Counted from the stretch's first letter, positions 46,952-58,219 are shown. The stretch: DNA of 64,000 bases from Aurantibacter crassamenti (GCF_016811105.1 NZ_JAFBGM010000001.1:2112126-2176125); one strand, 5' to 3'. Program-made: numbers and translations. Notes: a model not told the origin generated them from the letters alone.

Positions 46952-48622
46952 ATGTGCGGAATTGTATGTGCTTTCGATTTGAAGCAAGAAGCTGAGGTTT
47001 TAAGACCTCAAATATTAGAAATGTCTAAGAAAATTCGGCATCGTGGTCCGGATTGGAGTGGTATTTATTCAAATGATAAAGCCATATTAGCACATGAACG
47101 TTTGGCAATTGTTGATCCAGCGTCTGGTAAGCAACCATTATTGAGTCCTGATGGAAAATTGATTTTAGCAGCAAATGGTGAAATTTATAACCACCGTGAT
47201 TTAAGAAAACAATTTGAAGGTAAATATGATTTTCAGACAGCTTCAGATTGCGAAGTTATTTTAGCATTGTACCAAGAAAAAGGTGTTGATTTTATTGATG
47301 AAATGAATGGCATATTTGGTTTTGCAATTTATGATGCTGAAAAAGATGAGTATTTTATTGCACGTGATCATATGGGCATTATTCCTTTATACATCGGATG
47401 GGACCAAAACGGAACTTTTTATGTAGCATCTGAATTGAAAGTTTTAGAGGGTGTTTGTAGTAAAATAGAATTATTTCCTCCAGGACATTATATGTCAAGT
47501 AAAGATGGAAAGTTTGTGCAATGGTACAAACGTGATTGGAGCGATTATGATGCAGTAAAAGATAACGAAACAAGTATTCAAGAAGTTAAAGAAGCATTAG
47601 AAGCAGCTGTGCATAGACAGCTAATGTCTGATGTACCTTATGGAGTTTTACTTTCTGGTGGATTAGATTCTTCGGTAACCTCTGCTATTGCTAAAAAATA
47701 TGCGCAAAAGCGAATAGAATCTGATGATACATCAGATGCGTGGTACCCACAATTGCATTCGTTTTCAGTTGGTTTAGAAGGTTCTCCAGATTTAGCAGCA
47801 GCAAAAAAAGTTGCTGATTTTATTGGTACAATTCATCATGAAATTAAGTTCACAATTCAAGAAGGGTTAGATGCTGTAAAAGATGTGATTTACAATATTG
47901 AAACCTATGATATTACGACCATTCGTTCTTCTACACCAATGTATTTAATGGCACGTGTTATTAAATCGATGGGTATAAAAATGGTGCTTTCTGGTGAAGG
48001 TGCTGATGAGATCTTTGGTGGTTATTTATACTTTCATAAAGCACCAAACGCGAGAGAATTTCATGAAGAAACTGTTCGTAAACTTGACAAGTTACATATG
48101 TATGATTGTTTACGTGCAAACAAAAGTTTAATGGCATGGGGAATTGAAGGTCGTGTACCATTCTTAGACAAAGAGTTTATGGATGTTGCAATGCGCATCA
48201 ACCCACAAGATAAGATGATTAATGGTGAGCGAATGGAGAAATGGGTTGTTCGTAAGGCTTTTGAAGATATGTTACCTGAAAGTGTAGCTTGGAGACAAAA
48301 AGAACAGTTTAGTGATGGTGTTGGTTATGACTGGATTGATACATTGAAAGAAGTTGTTGAAAAAGAAGTTAGCGATGAGCAATTGGCTAATGCTAAATTT
48401 AGATTTCCAATTCAGACACCACAAAACAAAGAAGAATTTTATTACCGTTCAATCTTTGAAGGGCATTTTCCAAGTGATACGGCTGCCTTAAGTGTGCCAC
48501 AAGAACCAAGTGTTGCCTGCAGTACTAAAATTGCTTTAGAATGGGATGAGGCGTTTAAAAATATGAACGAACCTTCTGGTAGAGCAATTATGAATGTGCA
48601 TTCAGATTCATATAAAAAATAG
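46952..48622 (+). CDS. asnB: Asparagine synthase B (glutamine-hydrolysing)
   Basis: 556 residues. Cys2 (MCGIVCAF) is the glutaminase nucleophile. The synthetase domain has the pyrophosphate loop SGGLDSS near 231 and GEGADEIFGGY near 348. It makes asparagine from aspartate, glutamine and ATP. A near-consensus box CATCTTTG at 46918-46925 lies just upstream. It is transcribed alone and ends in a strong hairpin. Confidence 0.95.
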   Translation: MCGIVCAFDLKQEAEVLRPQILEMSKKIRHRGPDWSGIYSNDKAILAHERLAIVDPASGKQPLLSPDGKLILAANGEIYNHRDLRKQFEGKYDFQTASDCEVILALYQEKGVDFIDEMNGIFGFAIYDAEKDEYFIARDHMGIIPLYIGWDQNGTFYVASELKVLEGVCSKIELFPPGHYMSSKDGKFVQWYKRDWSDYDAVKDNETSIQEVKEALEAAVHRQLMSDVPYGVLLSGGLDSSVTSAIAKKYAQKRIESDDTSDAWYPQLHSFSVGLEGSPDLAAAKKVADFIGTIHHEIKFTIQEGLDAVKDVIYNIETYDITTIRSSTPMYLMARVIKSMGIKMVLSGEGADEIFGGYLYFHKAPNAREFHEETVRKLDKLHMYDCLRANKSLMAWGIEGRVPFLDKEFMDVAMRINPQDKMINGERMEKWVVRKAFEDMLPESVAWRQKEQFSDGVGYDWIDTLKEVVEKEVSDEQLANAKFRFPIQTPQNKEEFYYRSIFEGHFPSDTAALSVPQEPSVACSTKIALEWDEAFKNMNEPSGRAIMNVHSDSYKK

Positions 48623-48647
48623 TAATTAAACTTACTAAGATTGTTTA

Positions 48648-48673
48648 AAAACCCTGCTAATTAGCAGGGTTTT
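48648..48673 (+). terminator. asnB terminator
   Basis: A 26-nt perfect palindrome, arms AAAACCCTGCTAA and TTAGCAGGGTTTT. The T-tract is only four long on the plus strand. Confidence 0.8.
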
Positions 48674-48814
48674 AACTTTAGGTATGAAATAATTAAGGAT
48701 TATATTTTTTCTTCAAAAAACGGTGCTTTTTAAGGTATTGAATTTTCCACAATAGTTGTTAATAACTTCAATGTTTAAAAAACGTGAAAAGACTATATGT
48801 CATAGGGTATTCCA

Positions 48815-48822
48815 TATATTTG
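48815..48822 (+). promoter_or_regulatory. gyrB -7 promoter box
   Basis: TATATTTG matches TAnnTTTG and lies 41 nt before the gyrB start. No TTG is found at the usual -33 distance. Confidence 0.55.
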
Positions 48823-48859
48823 TAAGATTGCAAAATTTGAAGTAAATACAACCTGATAA

Positions 48860-50866
<2,007 letters not shown>

Positions 50867-50889
50867 TAATTGAACATACTTTTTTAGAA

Positions 50890-50916
50890 ACCTCAGTTTA
50901 ACACTGGGGTTTTTTA
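50890..50916 (+). terminator. gyrB terminator
   Basis: Stem CCTCAGT with ACTGGGG (one G-T pair), loop TTAAC, then TTTTTT. A second hairpin at 50955-50992 (AAAACCCTGAA with TTCAGGGTTTT) backs it up and also ends the minus-strand lipoprotein gene. Confidence 0.75.
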
Positions 50917-50954
50917 GTATTGCTATTTTATATGCAAATTATCAGTTGAAAAAT

Positions 50955-50995
50955 AAAACCCTGAAGCTTCGCAATGCAAAGTTCAGGGTTTTTAA
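50955..50995. terminator. Terminator between gyrB and the first small lipoprotein gene
   Basis: Stem AAAACCCTGAA (50955-50965) with TTCAGGGTTTT (50982-50992). It works on both strands; on the minus strand it ends the lipoprotein gene. Confidence 0.75.
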
Positions 50996-51008
50996 TTAGG
51001 GTAAGAAA

Positions 51009-51625
51009 TGGGGGTATCGAATTGTAGGTTACAATTATTCTCTTATGGCCAAAAGACTTCCGTTTTGAAATTCAAGCATATCACCCTGTAGCGATCCTTT
51101 CATGCTAACCGTTGTGGTAGGCATATCTGTTCCAGGATATGTTATGGTGTATACATCGTCTTCTACAGACCATCTAAAATCAGTTTTAAAGCTTAATACG
51201 TTGTTCGTGTAACTTTGATATCTACCAAGGTAAGCATCGTTAAAAACCCATTCATGATGAGTTGAATCATCGCTTTTGGCAGCAGAAGCTACACTCTTAT
51301 CATTCCATATTCCAATTATAGGATTATCGTTTTCCGGTATGTCAGAACAACTCATTGTTAAGACTACTACTAGTAAGGCTAATAAAGAGTTTAAACGTTT
51401 CATAATAAGTAGGTTTCGGGGTTAGGCGACATATATAAAACGGAACAATTGTATCAATTATTTGTGCGTTTCGATGTGTGACCTACTTTTAAGACCATCT
51501 TCGATGTATGTCATATTTTTTTAACAATGTTGCATTTTATCGATCGTTGTTCTGGTGGTTTTTATCGATTAACGATTCGATGAAATACACTGTGCTTTTT
51601 GGTTCTTGTATTTTTTAAATCCGAA
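51009..51625. repeat. Tandem duplication unit, copy A
   Basis: This copy corresponds to 52035-52662. It covers the terminator-side sequence (CGAATTGTAGGTTACAATT), the lipoprotein gene, its promoter-like element (51428-51442, GACATATATAAAACG) and upstream DNA to CCGAA at 51621-51625. The copies lie about 1.03 kb apart. Confidence 0.75.
51035..51403 (-). CDS. Small lipoprotein, copy A of a tandem pair
   Basis: 122 residues with lipobox TMSC (Cys19). The mature domain is beta-rich with NPIIGIWND, HHEWVFNDAYLGRYQSY, VYTITYPGTDMP and VSMKGSLQGDML, a compact lipocalin-like domain of unknown function. It is clearly paralogous to the 52055-52432 gene, and the similarity runs on into upstream DNA. 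Its C-terminus is three residues shorter because a small deletion brings a TAA into frame after AIRE. Confidence 0.75.
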   Translation of the reverse strand: MKRLNSLLALLVVVLTMSCSDIPENDNPIIGIWNDKSVASAAKSDDSTHHEWVFNDAYLGRYQSYTNNVLSFKTDFRWSVEDDVYTITYPGTDMPTTTVSMKGSLQGDMLEFQNGSLLAIRE

Positions 51626-52034
51626 GTAGATAAATTAGTAGTTAAAACAATAATTTAAATGAAGAATTTACAGTGGTCATAAATTGATGTAGAAAAATAT
51701 TGTCACAAAGAAGTTGATTAGAATATGATGGCCGATACTTTCAATTACAATTAAAGTGATTTTAATGCATCAATGTAGTTATCTTTTATGCAAATGAAAA
51801 TTTCAACCTAAGTTAAACTTCATCAAGATTGCAAGTTCAATTAGTGTGAACCTGAAATGTGTATTTATATGATTGTATAAGCTAAAAAGTAGTTTGTATA
51901 ATTATTTAAGCCGTAACCATGATTACTACTATTGTTATAGGTGTTTTTAATTAGGGAGTTGTCTTAGTTTAATTGGATAAAACAAAACCCCAATGCTCAC
52001 TGGTAAAGAACATCGGGGGTAATTTAAGGGTTAA
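51626..52034. other. Intergenic remainder between the two lipoprotein copies
   Basis: No gene, tRNA or repeat recognised. Its first bases correspond in position to the mdh leader of the other copy: ATG at 51659, 33 nt after CCGAA, versus the mdh ATG 32 nt after CCGAA, with ATGAA followed by a TTAC-GT-GT pattern in both. The reading frame stops after seven codons. A decayed mdh start is possible but weak. A terminator for copy B lies at its right end (51988-52018). Confidence 0.4.
51988..52018 (-). terminator. Terminator of lipoprotein copy B
   Basis: On the minus strand CCCCGATG pairs with CATTGGGG (one G-T pair) and is followed by TTTTGTTTT. Confidence 0.65.
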
Positions 52035-52054
52035 AAAGGGTTACGAATTGTAGG

Positions 52055-52432
52055 TTACAATTGTTCTTCTCTAATGGCCAAAGGGATTCCATCTTGAAGT
52101 GCTAACATATCGCCTTCTGTGGATCCTTTCATGCTTACCGTATGTGAAGGTAAATCAGTGCCAGGATATGATATGGTATAAACATCATCTTTTACTGACC
52201 ATTTAAAATCTGTTTTAAAACTTATTTTGTTCTCATTGTAGCTTTGAAATCTGCCTAGATATGCATCGTTGAAAATCCATTCATGATGTGTTGTTTCGCT
52301 ACTTTTATCGGCTAGTGAAATGCTGTTGTCATTCCAGACTCCGATTATTGGATTATTATTTTCAGGTATTCGTGTACAGTTTGCTACAAAGATGATGGCT
52401 AGTATGGCTAATAAAGAATATAAACGTTTCAT
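52055..52432 (-). CDS. Small lipoprotein, copy B of a tandem pair
   Basis: 125 residues with lipobox VANC (Cys19). Same domain as copy A (NPIIGVWND, HHEWIFNDAYLGRFQSY, VYTISYPGTDLP, VSMKGSTEGDML). Roughly two thirds of residues are identical to copy A, with many conservative changes, so both are probably under selection. Its promoter region faces the mdh promoter and is shared with it. Function unknown. Confidence 0.75.
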   Translation of the reverse strand: MKRLYSLLAILAIIFVANCTRIPENNNPIIGVWNDNSISLADKSSETTHHEWIFNDAYLGRFQSYNENKISFKTDFKWSVKDDVYTISYPGTDLPSHTVSMKGSTEGDMLALQDGIPLAIREEQL

Positions 52433-52645
52433 AATAAGTAGGTTTCAAAATAGGGACATATATAAAACGAAATCACTATAGTTAATATTCATGTCGTTCG
52501 ATGTACGGTATCATTTTCTCGATATGATTGACGAATTTCGATGAAAACCCTTTTTTTTAGACAAGGTTGCACTTTAACGATCGTTGAATTGACTATTTTA
52601 TCCGATTAATGAATCTATAAAATACAAGGTTCTTTTAAAATCAGT

Positions 52646-52653
52646 ATTTTTGT
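52646..52653 (+). promoter_or_regulatory. mdh -7 promoter box
   Basis: TATTTTTG matches TAnnTTTG and lies 41 nt before the mdh start. The corresponding site in copy A reads TATTTTTT, which has lost the final G. Confidence 0.6.
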
Positions 52654-52694
52654 GCTCCGAATTAAATATAGATTCACTTTAAAATTAAAAAAGT

Positions 52695-53621
52695 ATGAAA
52701 GTTACCGTAGTTGGCGCCGGAGCAGTTGGCGCAAGTTGTGCAGAATATATAGCAATTAAGAATTTTGCATCTGAAGTTGTTTTGTTAGATATCAAAGAAG
52801 GATATGCTGAAGGTAAAGCAATGGATTTAATGCAAACGGCATCTTTAAATAGTTTTGATACCAAGATTACGGGTACAACAGGAGACTACGCTAAAACAGC
52901 CAATAGTGATATTGCGGTTATAACTTCAGGAATTCCAAGAAAACCAGGAATGACTCGTGAAGAGCTGATAGGAATAAATGCAGGTATTGTAAAAACTGTT
53001 TCGTCTAATTTAATAAAGCATTCACCAAATGTTATCCTTATAGTTGTTAGTAATCCCATGGATACTATGACATACTTGGTACATAAAACAACAAATTTAG
53101 CGAAGCATAAGATAATAGGTATGGGCGGTGCTTTAGATAGCGCTCGTTTCAAGTACCGTTTAGCTGAAGCATTAGAGTCACCAATTTCAGATGTAGATGG
53201 TATGGTGATTGGTGGTCATAGTGATAAGGGTATGGTTCCATTAACTTCTCATGCTACAAGAAATAGTATCAGAGTTTCTGAATTTTTATCTGAAGAACGT
53301 TTAACGCAAGTTGCAGAAGACACTAAAGTAGGTGGTGCAACACTTACAGGTCTTCTAGGTACAAGTGCATGGTATGCGCCAGGAGCAGCTGTATCAGGAC
53401 TTGTTCAGGCAATTGCTTGTGATCAGAAAAAAATGTTTCCATGTTCAACCTTTTTAGAAGGTGAATATGGTTTAAATGACATTTGTATTGGTGTACCTGT
53501 TTTATTAGGTAGAAATGGAATTGAGCAGATTGTTGATATCCCTTTAACCGATGCTGAGAAGGCTAAAATGAAAGAAAGTGCTGAAGGTGTTTCTAAGACA
53601 AATGGTCTGCTAGAACTATAA
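52695..53621 (+). CDS. mdh: Malate dehydrogenase
   Basis: 308 residues, the LDH-like type of malate dehydrogenase common in Bacteroidota. NAD-binding GAGAVGASCAEY near 7, SGIPRKPGMTREE near 77, NPMDTMTYL near 120 and catalytic His in GGHSDKGMVP near 174. Arg in GGALDSARF and the RKPGMTR region fit malate rather than lactate as substrate. It interconverts malate and oxaloacetate in the TCA cycle. Confidence 0.95.
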   Translation: MKVTVVGAGAVGASCAEYIAIKNFASEVVLLDIKEGYAEGKAMDLMQTASLNSFDTKITGTTGDYAKTANSDIAVITSGIPRKPGMTREELIGINAGIVKTVSSNLIKHSPNVILIVVSNPMDTMTYLVHKTTNLAKHKIIGMGGALDSARFKYRLAEALESPISDVDGMVIGGHSDKGMVPLTSHATRNSIRVSEFLSEERLTQVAEDTKVGGATLTGLLGTSAWYAPGAAVSGLVQAIACDQKKMFPCSTFLEGEYGLNDICIGVPVLLGRNGIEQIVDIPLTDAEKAKMKESAEGVSKTNGLLEL

Positions 53622-53647
53622 TAAATACAAATAAAATTAATGTTAAT

Positions 53648-53679
53648 AGGGCGTAACCGATAAACGGTGCGCCCTTTTG
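53648..53679 (+). terminator. mdh terminator
   Basis: Stem AGGGCG-ACCG with CGGT-CGCCCT and a short bulge, then TTTTG. Confidence 0.7.
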
Positions 53680-53703
53680 CTTTGCTAATATATTTTAATA
53701 AAG

Positions 53704-53735
53704 TTGTCTAATCGTTTAGTAAAACCATATATTTG
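53704..53735 (+). promoter_or_regulatory. secDF promoter
   Basis: TTG at 53704-53706, a 21-nt spacer and TATATTTG at 53728-53735 fit the Bacteroidota consensus well. Confidence 0.75.
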
Positions 53736-53774
53736 CAGGCTGTAAGGAAAAAAACCAATTAATTTACCTAAATA

Positions 53775-56753
53775 ATGCAAAATAAGGGACTTATAAAGCT
53801 TTTTGCTTTCTTGTTCGGATTAGTTAGTATCTACCAACTATCCTATACGTTTGTTACAAATAAAGTAGAAAAAGAGGCAACAATTTTTGCCAGTAGTAGA
53901 ATTTCAGAAAGCGAAGATGGTTATGTGGCCAGAAGGGAAGCCTTGGAAGCTACTTATCTTGATTCTATTGGAGATAATTCAATTTTTGGTTATACTGATT
54001 ATAATGATGCCAAGAAAAAAGAACTAAATAAAGGTCTTGACCTTAAAGGTGGTATCAATGTAACGCTACAAATTTCTGTAAAAGACATATTAAAAGGTCT
54101 TGCTAATAATACAAAGAACCCTGTATTCAATAAAGCATTAGCAGATGCTGATATAGCATCTAAAAATAGTGATGATACTTATCTCGATTTATTTTTTGAT
54201 GCTTGGGATAATATCAAAGGGGATTCTAAACTAGCTTCACCAGATATCTTTTTCACCAAAGGTTTAAGCGATGAAATTGGTAGTATGGATGAGGCTTCCG
54301 ATGATTCTGTGAAAAGAATAATTAGAACTAAGGTTGATGAGTCTGTAGAATCTGCTTTTGAAGTATTACGTGAGCGTATTGATGGTTTTGGTGTAACACA
54401 ACCAAACATTCAACGTGAAGGTAACTCAGGTAGAATCTTAGTTGAACTACCAGGAGCAAGAGATATAGCAAGAGCACAAGATTTATTATCAAGTACTGCG
54501 CAATTAGAATTTTGGGAAACCTACGAATCAGGAAACCAAAATGTCATGAAATTCTTTTATGATGCAAACTTGAAACTTAAAGATATTTTAGAACCAGCTC
54601 AAAAAGCTGAGGAAACAATATCTAAAACAGAATCAGAAATTGATTCATTGTTATCTGATGTTGCACAAGATTCATTAGACATAGCAAATGAATTCAATCC
54701 GTTATTAAGCAAATTTGAACCTGCACCACTAGGGTATGCAGTTGGTTCTGCTGCAGTAAAAGATACAGCTGAGGTTGGTGCTTATTTAAGAATGCCTGAA
54801 GTAAGAAGGTTGTTACCAACAGAAATACAATTCACGAAATTTTTCTGGGAAAGACCAGCAGAAGAGAATGCAGAACGTGTTAGACTTTTTGCAGTGAAGT
54901 CAAGCAGAGATGGTGTGCCGAGAATGAGTGGTGATGTTGTTTCAGATGCAAGTGATATTTTTGATGAATATAGCAAGCCTGCTATTAGCGTTAACATGAA
55001 TGTTAGAGGAGCTAAAGAATGGGAGAATCTAACAGGTGATGCATTCAATAACCAAACGGGTATTGCAATTGTATTAGATAACAAAGTATATACTGCACCG
55101 GGTGTTTCATCAGGTCCGATCTCAGGAGGTAGTACGCGTATTACGGGTCCTAATTTTACAATTACAGAGACAAAAGATATTGCCAACGTTTTACGTGCTG
55201 GTAAACTTCCAGCATCTGCTGAAATTATTCAGTCAGAAATTGTTGGGCCATCTTTGGGTCAAGAAGCAATCAATAGCGGATTTATGTCATTTATGATTGC
55301 AATGGCATTTGTATTGTTATGGATGATTTTCTATTATGGAAAAGCCGGTATTTTCGCTGACATTGCATTACTATTCAACATTCTATTAATTTTTGGAGTA
55401 CTGACTAGTTTAGGAGCAGTATTAACATTACCTGGTATAGCTGGTATTGTTTTAACTATTGGTATGTCAGTAGATGCGAACGTTCTTATTTTTGAAAGAA
55501 TTAAAGAAGAACTAGATAAAGGTAAAGGCAAACGTGAAGCCGTTCAAGATGGTTTTAGTAATGCATTATCTTCAATCTTAGATGCAAACATTACTACAGG
55601 TCTTACTGCAGTTATACTTTTCATCTTTGGTACTGGCCCAATTAAAGGATTCGCTACAACCTTATTAATAGGTATACTTACTTCATTATTTACAGCAATT
55701 TTTATTACAAGGTTGTTAGTAGATTGGTATTTAAGTAGTAGAGAAAGAAGATTAGATTTTAGTACTAGTTTGACTAAAGGCCTATTCAAGAATATCAATA
55801 TTAATTTCTTGGGTAAACGTAAGATTGCCTATATCTTCTCTGCTATTTTGGTTATAGTTGGTATAATCTCTTTGGCTACAAACGGATTACAACAAGGTGT
55901 TGATTTTATTGGTGGTCGTTCATATCAAATACGTTTTGAGAAAGTAGTTAACCCTTCTGAAATAGCTTCAGAGTTAAATACTGTATTTGGTAGTGGTACT
56001 CAAGTGAAAACTTTTGGTGATGCAAATCAAATAAAAGTAACTACACCTTATAAAGTAGATGTTGAAGGTATTGAAGTAGATGATGAAATTCAGAACAAAT
56101 TATTCACTTCATTACAAAAATATTTACCAGACGGAATGTCATTTGATGATTTTGTTGTTGGTGCTGATGATAAAGTTGTTGGTATTATGCAATCTATGAA
56201 GGTTGGGCCTACAATTGCTGATGATATTAAAAAGAATGCATTCTTAGCAATAATTGGTTCGTTGGCTGTAGTATTCTTATACATCTTATTTAGATTTAGA
56301 AAATGGCAATTTTCATTGGGTGCTGTGGCTGCAGTTTTTCATGATGTTCTGGTGGTATTGGGTGTGTTCTCAATATTCGGAAAAATCATGCCTTTCAATA
56401 TGGAAATTGATCAAGCATTCATAGCAGCAATTTTGACTGTAATTGGGTATTCATTGAATGATACCGTGGTTGTATTTGACCGTATACGTGAGATAGTTGA
56501 TGAAAAAGGCTGGCGAGGCGGAACCAATATAAACCTAGCATTGAATAGTACATTGAGTCGTACTTTGAATACATCATTAACTACATTAGTTGTGTTGTTG
56601 GCAATCTTTGTTTTTGGTGGTGAATCATTAAGAGGCTTTATGTTCGCAATGATAATTGGTGTTCTTATAGGTACTTATTCTTCATTGTTTATTGCGACAC
56701 CAACAATGTTTGATACCTTGAGTAAGTCATTTCAAGGTGAGAAAGAAGACTAA
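53775..56753 (+). CDS. secDF: Protein-export membrane protein SecDF (fused)
   Basis: 992 residues. SecD part (about 1-650) with the periplasmic GLDLKGGINVTL and GFGVTQPNIQREG segments and TM region VLTIGMSVDANVLIFERI; SecF part (about 670-985) with DFIGGRSYQIRF and VIGYSLNDTVVVFDRIRE. Twelve TM segments are expected. It uses the proton gradient to help Sec translocation. A large extra loop (about 270-340, KAEETISKTESEID) sits in the SecD part, common in Bacteroidota. Single gene with its own promoter. Confidence 0.96.
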   Translation: MQNKGLIKLFAFLFGLVSIYQLSYTFVTNKVEKEATIFASSRISESEDGYVARREALEATYLDSIGDNSIFGYTDYNDAKKKELNKGLDLKGGINVTLQISVKDILKGLANNTKNPVFNKALADADIASKNSDDTYLDLFFDAWDNIKGDSKLASPDIFFTKGLSDEIGSMDEASDDSVKRIIRTKVDESVESAFEVLRERIDGFGVTQPNIQREGNSGRILVELPGARDIARAQDLLSSTAQLEFWETYESGNQNVMKFFYDANLKLKDILEPAQKAEETISKTESEIDSLLSDVAQDSLDIANEFNPLLSKFEPAPLGYAVGSAAVKDTAEVGAYLRMPEVRRLLPTEIQFTKFFWERPAEENAERVRLFAVKSSRDGVPRMSGDVVSDASDIFDEYSKPAISVNMNVRGAKEWENLTGDAFNNQTGIAIVLDNKVYTAPGVSSGPISGGSTRITGPNFTITETKDIANVLRAGKLPASAEIIQSEIVGPSLGQEAINSGFMSFMIAMAFVLLWMIFYYGKAGIFADIALLFNILLIFGVLTSLGAVLTLPGIAGIVLTIGMSVDANVLIFERIKEELDKGKGKREAVQDGFSNALSSILDANITTGLTAVILFIFGTGPIKGFATTLLIGILTSLFTAIFITRLLVDWYLSSRERRLDFSTSLTKGLFKNININFLGKRKIAYIFSAILVIVGIISLATNGLQQGVDFIGGRSYQIRFEKVVNPSEIASELNTVFGSGTQVKTFGDANQIKVTTPYKVDVEGIEVDDEIQNKLFTSLQKYLPDGMSFDDFVVGADDKVVGIMQSMKVGPTIADDIKKNAFLAIIGSLAVVFLYILFRFRKWQFSLGAVAAVFHDVLVVLGVFSIFGKIMPFNMEIDQAFIAAILTVIGYSLNDTVVVFDRIREIVDEKGWRGGTNINLALNSTLSRTLNTSLTTLVVLLAIFVFGGESLRGFMFAMIIGVLIGTYSSLFIATPTMFDTLSKSFQGEKED

Positions 56754-56774
56754 AATAATTTTATATTAAAATAA

Positions 56775-56806
56775 AAAAAAGGTCCGCTAATTAGCGGACC
56801 TTTTTT
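56775..56806. terminator. Bidirectional terminator containing the ABC gene stop codon
   Basis: Perfect palindrome AAAAAAGGTCCGCTAA / TTAGCGGACCTTTTTT. The minus-strand TAA stop (56791-56793) of the ABC gene lies at its centre, so 13 bp of that gene form one arm. Confidence 0.9.
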
Positions 56807-58035
56807 GTTTTGCTTCCTGTTGATCCATTTTTGGTTTTAGTAAGCTCATAGATAAAATCCGGATTTAAATCTGGCTCTGTTCTATGTGAAACAAAGATTA
56901 TTGCAGTTTCACTTTCATTTGAAAATTTGTTTACCAAACGTACAAATAGTGATGCACTTTTATCATCGAGTCCAGCAGTTGGCTCATCGAAAATTAATAG
57001 TATTGGGTGTTTTATCATGGCTCTAGCGCACATGATTAATCTTTTTTGCCCCATACTTAAATCATGGAATAAGGCATTTCTAAGATCCCACATGTCAATA
57101 AGCTCTAACCATTGTTTTGCGGTACGCAATTGTACCTCAGTAGGTTTCGTATAAAGCCCTATTGAATCGTTTAAACCGCTGATAATCATATTTTCAACAG
57201 AATGGTAGCCTGTGAACTTATCGGTCATTGAAGGGGTGAAGTAGCCGATTTTCTTTTTAATATCCCAAACGCTTTCTCCACTACCTTTTTTTGTACCAAA
57301 AATGAAAAGTTCTTGACCATAACCTTTTGGGTTCTCACCTGTAATCATTGAAAGTATGGTTGTTTTACCAGTTCCATTATTTCCTTTTAGCTCCCAGAAA
57401 TCACCCTTCTGTATTTTCCAGTTTATATTTTTTAGAATTTGTTTGTCTAGATATGAAACATGTACATCTTTTAATTCAATAAGTGTTTTTGCTTCATAAT
57501 CGATTGAATGGATAGGAGGGGGGATGCTTTTTGAAATCGAAGTTGTGTCAGAATTTGAGATTTGTAAAGTGTCTAGTTGAAGTAAATCTTTAGCCTCAAG
57601 TTTAAAGTAGGTTTCAATAAAAGGAAGTAAATCGGCTTTTCTACTAATAATTTGCACCAGCGAAACCGTATTACTAATTGCAGTTAACGTTGATTTTAAA
57701 TCAGCTTGAGAACTTACATCTAGATTGTCAAACGGATTATCTAAAATAATATAATCGGGTTTACTCGCTAATATGTGTGCTAGTAATGCTTTTTTTTGTT
57801 CTCCGCTAGACATTGTTTTTAAAGCCTGTGTTGTAGAACTGGTGACTAATTTATTTCCGTGACGATCTTCAAGATCAATTAATTTGGCTAAAGCTAATTT
57901 TGAAAATAAGGCCCCTTCGGTTTGCTCTAAAATATGAAATCCTTTTGGTGGCTCATTATTTAGTATGCAAGCGATAAAATTATTTTTATCAGAATTATTA
58001 TCAATAAAGATGGCCCAATGTTCCTTTTTGCTCAT
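56791..58035 (-). CDS. Double ATP-binding ABC protein (ModF-like), N-terminal half degenerate
   Basis: 414 residues with two ABC domains and no membrane segment. The C-terminal half is complete: Walker A GNNGTGKTT near 219, signature LSMGQKRLIMC near 326 and Walker B LLIFDEPTAGLDD near 350. The N-terminal half has a signature MSSGEQKKALL near 74, but its Walker A position reads DNNSDKNNF and its Walker B ends LDNPFD rather than LDEP, so it probably does not hydrolyse ATP. It resembles the ModF/PhrA type of duplicated ATPase. Its target is unknown. Confidence 0.75.
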   Translation of the reverse strand: MSKKEHWAIFIDNNSDKNNFIACILNNEPPKGFHILEQTEGALFSKLALAKLIDLEDRHGNKLVTSSTTQALKTMSSGEQKKALLAHILASKPDYIILDNPFDNLDVSSQADLKSTLTAISNTVSLVQIISRKADLLPFIETYFKLEAKDLLQLDTLQISNSDTTSISKSIPPPIHSIDYEAKTLIELKDVHVSYLDKQILKNINWKIQKGDFWELKGNNGTGKTTILSMITGENPKGYGQELFIFGTKKGSGESVWDIKKKIGYFTPSMTDKFTGYHSVENMIISGLNDSIGLYTKPTEVQLRTAKQWLELIDMWDLRNALFHDLSMGQKRLIMCARAMIKHPILLIFDEPTAGLDDKSASLFVRLVNKFSNESETAIIFVSHRTEPDLNPDFIYELTKTKNGSTGSKTKKVR

Positions 58036-58219
58036 GTAAAAATTGAATAAAGTAATTTATGGTTTCTGTGCTTAATTAGCCTTTTCAAATTTATTCAAAA
58101 TAGTCAGGGTAAAATAATATCACAAAAAATAAGGGATAAGGTTAAATTGTTACAGCATTATGAAAGGTAGCATCGTATAATTTAGGTTATTTTGCATTTG
58201 CTCAATTAAAAACGATAAT

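Larger units (their letters stand above)
52035..52662. repeat. Tandem duplication unit, copy B (contains the mdh promoter)
   Basis: Counterpart of 51009-51625. Shared landmarks: GACATATATAAAACG at 52455-52469, a TTGCA-TTT-A-CGATCGTTG stretch near 52566, and CCGAA at 52658-52662. The mdh -7 box lies inside this unit. Confidence 0.75.
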
